Below are positions 33,428 through 41,310 of a stretch of 64,000 nucleotides of DNA, piece after piece. Source of the DNA: Alkalicoccus daliensis (lineage in GTDB: Bacteria > Bacillota > Bacilli > Bacillales > Salisediminibacteriaceae); the NCBI RefSeq assembly GCF_900103955.1, contig NZ_FNIL01000004.1, positions 58,000 to 121,999 of the forward strand, in the 5' to 3' direction. Positions within the stretch are counted from its first letter, which is position 1, and each line of letters begins with the position of its first letter. Below the pieces are notes generated by a model. That model searched no databases. It saw only the letters and a program-made list of their open reading frames with translations, and was not told where the DNA came from. The translations under genes were made by a program, and so were the position numbers.

Positions 33428-34918
33428 CTATGCTTCCTGTAAGAACGAGTATCTGTTTTTCCCGGCTTGCTTTGCGTGGTACATGGCTTTATCCGCATTT
33501 TGTATCAGCACTTCAAACGTTGCACCATCCTGCGGATAAAGACTAATGCCTACACTCGTTGTTACTTGTAGTACCGTCCCGTCAGCGTTTACCGGCTCTG
33601 CTACTGCTGCAGTGATTTTGTCTGCAGTTTTCTCGACTTCTTCTATGTCTGCTTCCCTGAGAGAGATCACAAATTCATCTCCTCCCCACCTGCCGATCAC
33701 AGCTTCTTTTCCTGCTGCACGCTTCAACCTTTCCGCTACTTCTGTTAACAATATGTCTCCTGCTTCATGCCCATACTTGTCATTCACTTCTTTAAAACGG
33801 TCAATATCCAAAAAGAAAATGCTCAGCTCCGCTCCTTCTGCAAGCCACGCTTCTACTTCATCTGTAAAGTGCCTGCGGTTAGAGAGACCGGTCATCTGGT
33901 CTATATAGGCGAGTCTGCGTATTTCCGTTTGAGATCTTTCAATAGAATCAAGCATACTGTTAAATCCGTGCTCTACGATCCCTATTTCATCATCAATCTC
34001 TACTTTCTTCCGGCGAGACAGATCATTCGTTTTCTCAATATAATCATAGTCTCCAGCTAATTTACTAATCCGTGAAAAAATCAGCTTATTTAGAAACCAG
34101 ATAATTCCTCCAACTACCAGGACACTCGAAACAGCATATACACTATAAAGTACAGTGAGAATATGCTGTCCTGCCTCATAAAGTTCCCGCTCCACCTGAA
34201 ATTGAAATTCGATACTGTTGCTGCTGTTTGTATAAGGGATATTTACGTAGCCCCTTAACCATTCTTCATTTATTTCCTGAAAAGAGTATGCCCCTTCTGC
34301 ACTGCTTACTTCTCTTAATTCAAGAGGGAGCTGCACAGCCTGGCTTGCCTGTGCAACAAATGTTTCATCCACCGGGGTCCCTACAATCATCGTACCATTG
34401 CTTTCTTCTCCTTCCAGGCTGGGATAAATCCGGTGCGAAGCAGTCAGATAAGGACTGCTCTCCAGTTCCAGCAGGGCACTATTATTTTCCTGGAAAAATA
34501 AGGACACTTCTCCATCGGCATCTTCCCAGAAGTCTGCTGCCATTTGCAGCTCTTCCGTTTCCGGATTAAATTCCTGTGCAAAAAGAATGTCCCCTTCATT
34601 GTTTAAAATCACGACAAATTCAATGTCGTTAATTGCATAAGTATCCTCTACAAAGTTACTATTTAAATATGCATCATTTTCGTTTTCAACAAAGGAATAC
34701 GTATCATCCCAGACCGAATAGTCCCTCACAAATCGAGTTAGATTAGAAAGCTCATTTTCTACCTGGTATTCCACCCGTTCGATATGCTCTTCCATCAGAT
34801 TTTCTTCCAGATAGGCATATTGTTCCAAAAGCAGGGGATTGATTAAAAAATAAAGTATAGAGAAAAATAAAAAGATACTAATACCGGATATAAAAAGCAC
34901 TTTGGATATAATTTTCAT
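33428..34918 (-). CDS. membrane diguanylate cyclase with CHASE4 sensor
   Basis: The 496-residue protein has an N-terminal helix (about 5-27), an extracytoplasmic CHASE4-type sensor (WDDTYSFV..., about 50-240), a second helix (about 255-280), a HAMP-like linker and a C-terminal GGDEF domain. The active site GGDEF is intact at 412-416, so synthesis of c-di-GMP from GTP is expected. The inhibitory I-site RxxD is missing; the corresponding residues are GKEA, so feedback inhibition through that site is unlikely. There is no EAL domain. The start 34918 is chosen because AGGGGTGA lies upstream; the frame runs to 34960. The sensed signal is unknown. Confidence 0.9.
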   Translation of the reverse strand: MKIISKVLFISGISIFLFFSILYFLINPLLLEQYAYLEENLMEEHIERVEYQVENELSNLTRFVRDYSVWDDTYSFVENENDAYLNSNFVEDTYAINDIEFVVILNNEGDILFAQEFNPETEELQMAADFWEDADGEVSLFFQENNSALLELESSPYLTASHRIYPSLEGEESNGTMIVGTPVDETFVAQASQAVQLPLELREVSSAEGAYSFQEINEEWLRGYVNIPYTNSSNSIEFQFQVERELYEAGQHILTVLYSVYAVSSVLVVGGIIWFLNKLIFSRISKLAGDYDYIEKTNDLSRRKKVEIDDEIGIVEHGFNSMLDSIERSQTEIRRLAYIDQMTGLSNRRHFTDEVEAWLAEGAELSIFFLDIDRFKEVNDKYGHEAGDILLTEVAERLKRAAGKEAVIGRWGGDEFVISLREADIEEVEKTADKITAAVAEPVNADGTVLQVTTSVGISLYPQDGATFEVLIQNADKAMYHAKQAGKNRYSFLQEA

Positions 34919-35237
34919 AGAATCACCCCTGTAAAATACACTCTTGGGAATATAAGACAAAATACTTAATTATTAATATATATACTATTATTATAGTCCT
35001 AATTATAGCAGAAAACAACTGAATTAATTCACGAATTAAAAATAAAACGAATATTAATTAGTCATATATACCTATTAAATCAAGAGGGACGAATCATTTT
35101 TTGTGAATGAAAAATATCAATGAGAATGAAAGCGTTCACCTCCCGACGTTACCAGTTATTTCCGTCTCCTGCTGTATTTTTCTGTAGATGCAACACTCGC
35201 CTTTTCAGGAAGGATCTCGGCACTTCCACACACGACA
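34919..35237. other. intergenic stretch, nothing recognised
   Basis: About 320 AT-rich bases upstream of the cyclase gene hold its promoter, which was not resolved. No gene or repeat is supported. Confidence 0.25.
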
Positions 35238-35264
35238 GCCCCGGGTCTAAAGCAGCCCCGGGGC
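35238..35264 (-). terminator. GC-rich hairpin after the macro-domain gene
   Basis: GCCCCGGG pairs with CCCGGGGC around an 11-base loop, 41 bases downstream of the stop. The T-run is weak. Confidence 0.6.
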
Positions 35265-35304
35265 ATTAAATATTATTCCTGCTGTATTTTATCATTTTAT
35301 ATAA

Positions 35305-35841
35305 TTACTGCCCAATCGTTTCCGCTAAATGAGCAGTATATTTTTCTTTTTCTTCCTGAGAAAACAACAAAAAACGAATATGTTTTATTTGACGCAGTGA
35401 TCCAATTTGCTCAAGCACTGTGCCGACTGCTGTTTTCATTGCTTCATGGAATGGATATCCGAAAGCTCCTGTCGAGATGGCCGGAAATACAATACTTTTC
35501 AGCTTTTCTTCCTCTGCTCTTTTCAAAGAATTTATATAGCACTGAATCAATAGTTCCTCTGCGGGATGATCCTTTCCATATACCGGCCCCAGGCAGTGGA
35601 TCACTTTTTTATTCGGCAGCTGAAATGCCTCAGTGACCACGGCTTCTCCCGGAGAAATAGGTGCATATTTTTCTCCTGCCGCAGCAAGCTCCGGACCGGC
35701 TGTCCTGTGAAGTGCGCCGGCTACGCCGCCTCCCGTTTCCAGTTCGGCATTTGCTGCATTTACGACTGCTTCCATATCTTCCTGTGCTGCAATATCTCCT
35801 CGTGCTGTTTCAATAGTAATATCATTTATTCTCCATTCCAT
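35305..35841 (-). CDS. macro-domain ADP-ribose hydrolase
   Basis: This 178-residue single macro domain has the ADP-ribose-binding signatures VVNAANAELETGGGVAGALHRTAG and VFPAISTGAFGYP (MacroD/YmdB type). Such proteins deacetylate O-acetyl-ADP-ribose or remove ADP-ribose from proteins. The catalytic Asn/Asp-Gly environment of the active class is retained. No sirtuin or ART gene is adjacent. It has its own ribosome site (GGAGAG). Confidence 0.9.
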   Translation of the reverse strand: MEWRINDITIETARGDIAAQEDMEAVVNAANAELETGGGVAGALHRTAGPELAAAGEKYAPISPGEAVVTEAFQLPNKKVIHCLGPVYGKDHPAEELLIQCYINSLKRAEEEKLKSIVFPAISTGAFGYPFHEAMKTAVGTVLEQIGSLRQIKHIRFLLFSQEEKEKYTAHLAETIGQ

Positions 35842-35994
35842 TTTTATCTCTCCTTAAGCAACATTCTATTCATCCTATTACTACCTTTTACGTGCAGAAA
35901 TATTCCGTCCGAGAAAAAGAAACATATCTTCTTCCAGAAAAAAGCTGCGACAACAAACCGTTATCACAGCGCAGATTTCTTTAGACAGCTGCAG

Positions 35995-36084
35995 TTAATC
36001 TTTATTTACTAATTTTTTACCTGCTATTATCACGAAAATTATTGCTGCTCCGCCGATAAGCAGAATAGCCAGCGGCTCGCCCAT
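35995..36084 (-). CDS. 29-residue single-pass membrane peptide
   Basis: ATG 36084 with AAAGGAGAG eight bases upstream opens a 29-codon frame. The product has MGEP, then a hydrophobic helix (LAILLIGGAAIIFVIIAG) and a basic tail KKLVNKD, giving an N-out/C-in topology. It begins 19 bases after the stop of the epoxide-hydrolase-like gene on the same strand, so it is probably co-transcribed. Function is unknown; such peptides often modulate a partner membrane protein. Confidence 0.6.
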   Translation of the reverse strand: MGEPLAILLIGGAAIIFVIIAGKKLVNKD

Positions 36085-36103
36085 AAACTTCTCTCCTTTA
36101 TTT

Positions 36104-36955
36104 TCACTCTAGAAATTCTTTGATCAGTCTGTTCACGATAGCAGGCTGTTCATGCATCACCCAGTGCGTCGCTTCATCCACCAGAATCATCTCTCCGTCA
36201 AGACAATACTTTAAACTTTCTTTGGCTGTGGAGGGATGAAGAAACTGGTCTCCGAGCCCCCAGATTATCCGCACCGGCACCTGGACCATCGGTGAAGAGA
36301 TTTTTGTCTGGAAAAGGGCGCGATACCAGTTCAGCATTGCAGTCAGGCTTCCTGGCTGTGCCCATGCCTCTTTATATTTCTGTAGATCTTCCTCCTGAAA
36401 AGCTCCAGGTTTCGCAGTGGCAGTCAGTGCCTGTTTCATATTCTCCCAGCCGTTTGTCTGTAAAAGTTTTTCGGGGATATCCGGTAATTGAAAGAATAAC
36501 ATATAACTGCTCTTAAATAATTGAGGCGGGTATTTTAAAGCTGCCTGCTTCATCGCTCCAGGATAAGGAATATTCACTGCAATCAGCTTCTCCACATATT
36601 CGGTGGCAGTCGCAGCTGTATGCCATGCCACTGCGCCTCCCCAGTCGTGACCAATAAGAATTGCTTTTTCTCTTCCTGCCCCTTTGATTAACCCGAGAAT
36701 GTCATCCCGCAGCGTATCTATCTTATAATTTTCGCTGCCTTCAGGCTTATCGCTTAAATTATACCCGCGCTGATCAGGGATCAGCACTCTGTAACCAGCT
36801 TCTGCAAGCGGCTCAATTTGTTTCCTCCATCCATACCAGAATTCCGGGAATCCATGCAGCAGGATGACAAGTGGTCCATCTTCCGGTCCGGCAGCGGCTG
36901 TATGCAAAGTAATATGATTTGTTTCTCTGTATTCAAACTTTACTTTATCAAGCAC
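36104..36955 (-). CDS. alpha/beta hydrolase, epoxide-hydrolase type
   Basis: The 283-residue protein has the HGFPEFWYGW oxyanion segment (from residue 34) and nucleophile elbow GHDWGGA with Asp104. A nucleophilic Asp points to epoxide hydrolase or haloalkane dehalogenase rather than esterase. The acid residue is likely in WGLGDQFLHP and the His in ATHWVMHEQP. The start is GTG 36955 with AAGGGGCG upstream. Substrate is unknown. The small membrane peptide gene follows in the same unit. Confidence 0.88.
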   Translation of the reverse strand: MLDKVKFEYRETNHITLHTAAAGPEDGPLVILLHGFPEFWYGWRKQIEPLAEAGYRVLIPDQRGYNLSDKPEGSENYKIDTLRDDILGLIKGAGREKAILIGHDWGGAVAWHTAATATEYVEKLIAVNIPYPGAMKQAALKYPPQLFKSSYMLFFQLPDIPEKLLQTNGWENMKQALTATAKPGAFQEEDLQKYKEAWAQPGSLTAMLNWYRALFQTKISSPMVQVPVRIIWGLGDQFLHPSTAKESLKYCLDGEMILVDEATHWVMHEQPAIVNRLIKEFLE

Positions 36956-37153
36956 AAGATCGCCCCTTCCTTATTTTGTTAATTCATTACCCGTAATACT
37001 AGGAAAATTAACATACACGCTGTACTTTGTATCAGCGATTCCTTTGGCTGTACCGAATAATTCTCATCAATTTCTAATGTGGAGTTCATCTCTGTCTCAT
37101 CTCCCCGGGGTAGGATAAACATTGTAGACAAAATAACGAAAGGAATGATAGAA

Positions 37154-37990
37154 ATGAAAAAGCTTATCACTGGAGTTTCAGCTTTAACACTTCTCGCAGC
37201 ATGCGGGTTGAACGAAGTAAGTCCTGAAGAAAATAACACAGAGAGCGTGGCAGATACCCAGACGGAAGCAGACAGTGGAGAGAGCGCACAGGATAACATC
37301 GATGAAACCAATGCTGCAGAGACATCTGCCAGCGACGAGCAGACTGAAAACTCTGCGGAGGTAAGCGAATTTGATCTGCAGATTGAATTTACCAACAGCG
37401 AAGAATGGGAATTTGAATATGAACGGGATGATTACGCAGATACCGAAATTGAGCGTGATGGAAAAGAAACAGTAACAGGGGAAGAGGCTGCTGCGGAAAT
37501 CGAAGCAGTACTGGAGGATCTTCATATCACTGCCGGCAGACCGGTGCAGGAAATAAAGGACGAAGTGCTTGAGGTACTCGGCCTCAGCACCAATGACGTT
37601 CAGGAGTTTGATTTGGACATTGAATTTGACACCGGAGAAAGTATCGTACTTGACCACGAGACTTCTGACGGGGATCGCGGTGCTGTGAAAGAACTGGACC
37701 TTGATATTGATTTTGCAAACAATGAAGATCTGGAATTTGAGTTTGATGCAGATGACCAGGAAGCAGAAATAGAACGCAGGGATGGTTCTGAAATAGAAGG
37801 CGCAGAAGCGTTGGAAGAAATAGAAGCCCTGCTGGAAAGTATTTCTATAGCAATGGACCGCTCTATTGCAGATATGAAAGCTGAAGTGCTTCAGGAACTC
37901 GACCTTGATGAAGACGAGGTATCAGAATTTAATATTGATGTTACCTACGAAAATAATGAATCAGTGAAATTTAAACATGATACGGAATAA
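37154..37990 (+). CDS. lipoprotein with two YusW-like domains
   Basis: The 278-residue acidic protein has a lipoprotein signal peptide with lipobox LAAC (Cys17), an acidic Thr/Ser/Glu linker to about residue 90, then two YusW-like repeats. Each repeat begins EFDLQIEF/ELDLDIDF, contains EWEFEYERD/DLEFEFDAD and ends in an AEIEAVLEDL/EEIEALLESI helix; half-repeat strands follow each. YusW (PF14039) has no known function. B. subtilis YusW has a single unit, so this is an internal duplication. The ATG at 37154 is chosen for AAAGGA upstream and for starting the signal peptide; the frame runs from 37079. Confidence 0.8.
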   Translation: MKKLITGVSALTLLAACGLNEVSPEENNTESVADTQTEADSGESAQDNIDETNAAETSASDEQTENSAEVSEFDLQIEFTNSEEWEFEYERDDYADTEIERDGKETVTGEEAAAEIEAVLEDLHITAGRPVQEIKDEVLEVLGLSTNDVQEFDLDIEFDTGESIVLDHETSDGDRGAVKELDLDIDFANNEDLEFEFDADDQEAEIERRDGSEIEGAEALEEIEALLESISIAMDRSIADMKAEVLQELDLDEDEVSEFNIDVTYENNESVKFKHDTE

Positions 37991-38020
37991 AGTGTTTCAT
38001 GCTGCGTATATTTGAATCTT

Positions 38021-38058
38021 AAAAAGGACCGCTCGTCCATTAGAGCGGTCCTCTTTTT
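38021..38058. terminator. bidirectional terminator between convergent genes
   Basis: AAAAAGGACCGCTC pairs with GAGCGGTCC followed by TCTTTTT. It serves the lipoprotein gene (+) and the alcohol dehydrogenase gene (-). Confidence 0.85.
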
Positions 38059-38086
38059 CGTACATATTATCATAGACGCTGCAAAA

Positions 38087-39226
38087 CTATGGCTTGAGCA
38101 CCACTTTAATACAATCGTCTTCTTTTTTATCAAAGATATCATAAGCATAGGCCGCATCTTCCAAAGGCAGTTTATGCGTAATAATATCTGTAGGATCAAA
38201 TTCATTGTTTTTCACTTTCTCAAATAACTCCGGCATGTAATGGATGACAGGTGCCTGTCCTGCTTTTACCGTCACGTTGCGGGTGAAAATAGAATGTAAT
38301 GGGTAAGCTGTTGCCGGAGCCCCGTATACCCCAGTTAACTGAATAGTTCCGAATTTTTTTACGCAGTCTGCAGCCATAATAATCGGGTCAATGGTTCCCG
38401 CCTGCCCGGTAAGAGTTTTCAGATGGTCTTTCATCGTTGTATCTCCATCCATTCCTACACAGTCAATAACAACTTCAGCGCCGCCCTTCGTAATCTCATA
38501 AAGATACTTGCTCATATTTTTAAACTCTTTGAAATTATATGTTTCCACGTTATTCGTCCGTTTCGCATGTTCCAGTCTGTAAGGGATATGATCTACTGCA
38601 ATTACCCGCTCAGCACCCTTCATCCAGGCAAACTTTTGTACCATCAGCCCAATCGGGCCAGAACCAAGTACAATTACAGTATCTCCTGCTTTCACTCCGC
38701 TGTGCTCCACGCTCCAATAAGCTGTCGGCACCACATCAGAAAGGAACAGCACACTTTCATCCTCCAGCTCCGTATCTTCAGGGACAACAAACGAGGTGAA
38801 ATCTGCAAACGGAACTCTTAAGTATTCTGCCTGTCCACCCGGATAGTCACCAAACAGCTTTGCAAAACCAAAGTATCCACCCGTATTTTTATCGAAGTTA
38901 TGCGGGTTCGAGTTATCACACTGGCTCTCCATCTGGTTCTGGCAAAAATGACACTCTCCGCAGCTAACATTAAAAGGAATCACTACTCTGTCTCCCTTTT
39001 TCACCTTCGTTACGCCGCTTCCAACTTCTTCTACAATACCCATAGGCTCGTGCCCTACAATATAATCTTTTTGTGCCGGGATGGTACTGTGCAGCAAATG
39101 AAGATCTGAACCGCAGATAGCAGTCGAAGTAATCTTTACTATCATATCCGTATCTTTTTCAATCGTTGGCGCCGGCATATCCTTTACTTCTACTTTTCCT
39201 TTTCCCTGGTTCGTTAAAGCCTTCAT
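38087..39226 (-). CDS. zinc-dependent alcohol/formaldehyde dehydrogenase-like protein (copy 2)
   Basis: This 379-residue zinc MDR paralogue of the 28348-29481 protein has the same motifs: ICGSDLHLL, GHEPMGIVEEVG, CGECHFCQNQMESQCDN and VLGSGPIGLM. The sequences are collinear except for a small insertion near residue 285. The open frame reaches 39343, but ATG 39226 has AAAAGGAG ten bases upstream and aligns with copy 1. It is monocistronic. Confidence 0.85.
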   Translation of the reverse strand: MKALTNQGKGKVEVKDMPAPTIEKDTDMIVKITSTAICGSDLHLLHSTIPAQKDYIVGHEPMGIVEEVGSGVTKVKKGDRVVIPFNVSCGECHFCQNQMESQCDNSNPHNFDKNTGGYFGFAKLFGDYPGGQAEYLRVPFADFTSFVVPEDTELEDESVLFLSDVVPTAYWSVEHSGVKAGDTVIVLGSGPIGLMVQKFAWMKGAERVIAVDHIPYRLEHAKRTNNVETYNFKEFKNMSKYLYEITKGGAEVVIDCVGMDGDTTMKDHLKTLTGQAGTIDPIIMAADCVKKFGTIQLTGVYGAPATAYPLHSIFTRNVTVKAGQAPVIHYMPELFEKVKNNEFDPTDIITHKLPLEDAAYAYDIFDKKEDDCIKVVLKP

Positions 39227-39524
39227 ATTCAAGCCACTCCTTTTACGGATGTTATTACACATCCGCTTCTTTTTAAATTTCCTTTTGCAGAAAGAATAAA
39301 GTAATTTACAAGCAAGCAGGACCGAAGCAGAAAAATGTAACAAAAGCAGCGGGGTTCCATGCCCCGTATGCCCAAAACTGCTAAAGTGAATATCCTAATC
39401 ATTTTACTTATTAAGGAAATACACCTCTCTTCATGATTTCCCACATACCTCTGGGACAAAACGCTTTTTCAGATATTTCAAAATTCTGTATTGCTATCTG
39501 AAAAAGAAAATTCTTACAAATATA

Positions 39525-39559
39525 AAAAGGACCGTCCCCTGAATGGTAACGGTCCTTTT
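39525..39559 (-). terminator. terminator of the Cys-rich protein gene
   Basis: AAAAGGACCGT pairs with ACGGTCCTTTT immediately after the stop. Confidence 0.85.
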
Positions 39560-39564
39560 GGAAA

Positions 39565-39891
39565 TCAAGCTGCTTTCTTGCAGGCTTCCGCACACTGGAA
39601 GCAGGCTTCTGCACATCTCTGGCAGTGTTCATGATCATGTTTTTTACACTCATTGCCGCAGTCTTCGCACATCTTCGCGCAGACTGCAGCCAGATCTGAA
39701 ATATAAGGACTGTTTCTGGAGATCGCCTGTTCCAGGTACCCGCACATATCTGCACATTCACGGTCCAGCCGGATACATTCCGCCATCATTTTCACATCAT
39801 CTTCCTGCAGGCAGGCATCAAAACAGTGGTTGCATTCCTCCATACACTTATGAAGAGCATTAAGTAAATCGCTGTGTTCCTGGTGAACCAT
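39565..39891 (-). CDS. four-helix-bundle copper-binding (Csp-like/DUF326) protein
   Basis: The 108-residue cytosolic protein contains 16 Cys residues spaced as CxxxC/CxxC along predicted helices (for example CMEECNHCFDAC near 16-27 and CQRCAEACFQCAEAC at the end) plus His residues. This matches the DUF326/Csp family, in which helix cores lined with Cys store many Cu(I) ions. There is no signal peptide, as in cytosolic Csp3-type members. It was once annotated as 'ferredoxin' in some genomes, which is unlikely. No copper ATPase or CsoR gene is adjacent. Confidence 0.88.
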   Translation of the reverse strand: MVHQEHSDLLNALHKCMEECNHCFDACLQEDDVKMMAECIRLDRECADMCGYLEQAISRNSPYISDLAAVCAKMCEDCGNECKKHDHEHCQRCAEACFQCAEACKKAA

Positions 39892-40027
39892 GTTATTTTC
39901 CTCCTTAAAAGAATTTTACAGAAGCGTTTCCCCTTTTACAAAAACGTAAACTAACTTATACTGATCAGCGGAATTCTCCAAACGTATAATCTACCGCTGC
40001 CATATAATAAAATTTTCTTATTTCTGT

Positions 40028-40996
40028 TTATGGGAGGCTCAGCCTTTCCTCGCTCCAGACAGCTATCTTTTCCACCAGCCCCAGGGTAAGCAGACCGTTT
40101 CCTTCGGCAGTTAATGGATTTCCGAGCGGTGTCGTCCTCCGGATAATCTGCGCATACATTTCTGCCTCGGATATCTTACGGTTAAATCCCGATTCCGCCC
40201 AATTCGTCACTAATGCCAGGGCCCCCGACACATGAGGCGCTGCCATGGAAGTTCCGCTTAACTCCGAGTATCCGCCTTCTAAATATGTTGATAAAATATG
40301 TTCCCCCGGCGCCATTAAATCCAATTCATCATTCGTATTTGTAAACTGGGTGAGCTGGCCCTGGAAATTGACAGCACCGACCTGAATCACTTCATTATAA
40401 GCACCCGGGTATGCATGCTCGTCTGTATCGATATTTCCGTCGCCTTCATTTCCTGCCGCGCATACTACAGAAATATCATTTGCCACTGCGCGTTTAATAG
40501 CTGCGTGCAGCTCCGGGATATCCTGCGGCCCTCCGAGCGACATGCTTATTACTCTTACTCTTTCGCCGTTATATCCGCGCCAGTTGATGGCATGATGAAC
40601 TGCATCGATTACATTGAGCATATCCCCTCCGCCCTGTCCATCCAGCGCTTTTAAAATCAGCAGCTGTGCTTCCGGCGCCACGCCGACAACCCCGCTTCCA
40701 TTTTCCGCCGCAGCGATCGTTCCTGCAACATGGGTTCCGTGTCCATTGTTATCTTCGAAATTTGCTTCGTCACCGCCGTAATCATCTGTGAAGTTTTTAC
40801 CATCAATAATCTGCTCTACCAGATCCGGGTGATACGATTCACAGCCTGTGTCAATAACCGCGATCACCTGTCCGGCACCTTTATTTGATTCTTCCCAGAA
40901 GAAAGGAGCTTCCACCATTTCTACCCCTGTAGGGACATCTGACATTGCGGTAAATCTGTTCTCGACTTTAAACGGGATCAATGAAACATGACTCAT
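40028..40996 (-). CDS. isp: intracellular subtilisin-type serine protease
   Basis: The 322-residue S8 protease has no signal peptide. The N-terminus contains LIPFKV, matching the LIPY/F inhibitory propeptide motif of intracellular subtilisins, which is clipped for activation. The triad is Asp49 ([12 protein letters not shown]), His86 (NGHGTHVAG) and Ser250 (SGTSMAAPH). It would turn over cytosolic protein in stationary phase. The start has AAGGAG upstream. It differs from the secreted 797-residue protease in lacking prepro, PA and Ig domains. Confidence 0.92.
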   Translation of the reverse strand: MSHVSLIPFKVENRFTAMSDVPTGVEMVEAPFFWEESNKGAGQVIAVIDTGCESYHPDLVEQIIDGKNFTDDYGGDEANFEDNNGHGTHVAGTIAAAENGSGVVGVAPEAQLLILKALDGQGGGDMLNVIDAVHHAINWRGYNGERVRVISMSLGGPQDIPELHAAIKRAVANDISVVCAAGNEGDGNIDTDEHAYPGAYNEVIQVGAVNFQGQLTQFTNTNDELDLMAPGEHILSTYLEGGYSELSGTSMAAPHVSGALALVTNWAESGFNRKISEAEMYAQIIRRTTPLGNPLTAEGNGLLTLGLVEKIAVWSEERLSLP

Positions 40997-41266
40997 AATA
41001 CAACCACTCCTTCACAAACTGCTTACACCTATATTGAAAATTTAAGATATCTGAGGATATTTTCCAGAAAAGCAACCAGTTTATCTGAAATTTCAGTTAA
41101 TACTATAACTTTTCCCCTTTGAAGAAACTGGTAAACAGCAGGAAAGTACCTTCTTCCTCTCAACTATCGTCCTAAAATGACCGCACCGTTTCTTTATGCA
41201 GAAACAAACCGGGGAGGAGCCTGCAGTAGAGAAGCAGACAAACCGCACAAAATTTACAGGTTTAAT
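40997..41266. other. intergenic stretch, nothing recognised
   Basis: Bases between the isp start and the metE terminator hold no supported gene. A frame opening at 41196 lacks a ribosome site and runs through the terminator. Confidence 0.25.
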
Positions 41267-41306
41267 AAAAAGAGTCCTGCGCTGTAATCTGCGCAGAACT
41301 CTCTTT
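41267..41306 (-). terminator. metE terminator
   Basis: AGAGT-C-CTGCGC pairs with GCGCAG-A-ACTCT, with A/T tracts on both sides. Confidence 0.85.
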
Positions 41307-41310
41307 TCTT

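Noticed and set aside
37184-37657. 157-residue minus-strand ORF
   Set aside because: It is the antisense shadow of the YusW-type lipoprotein gene, whose signal peptide, lipobox and domain repeats are clear.
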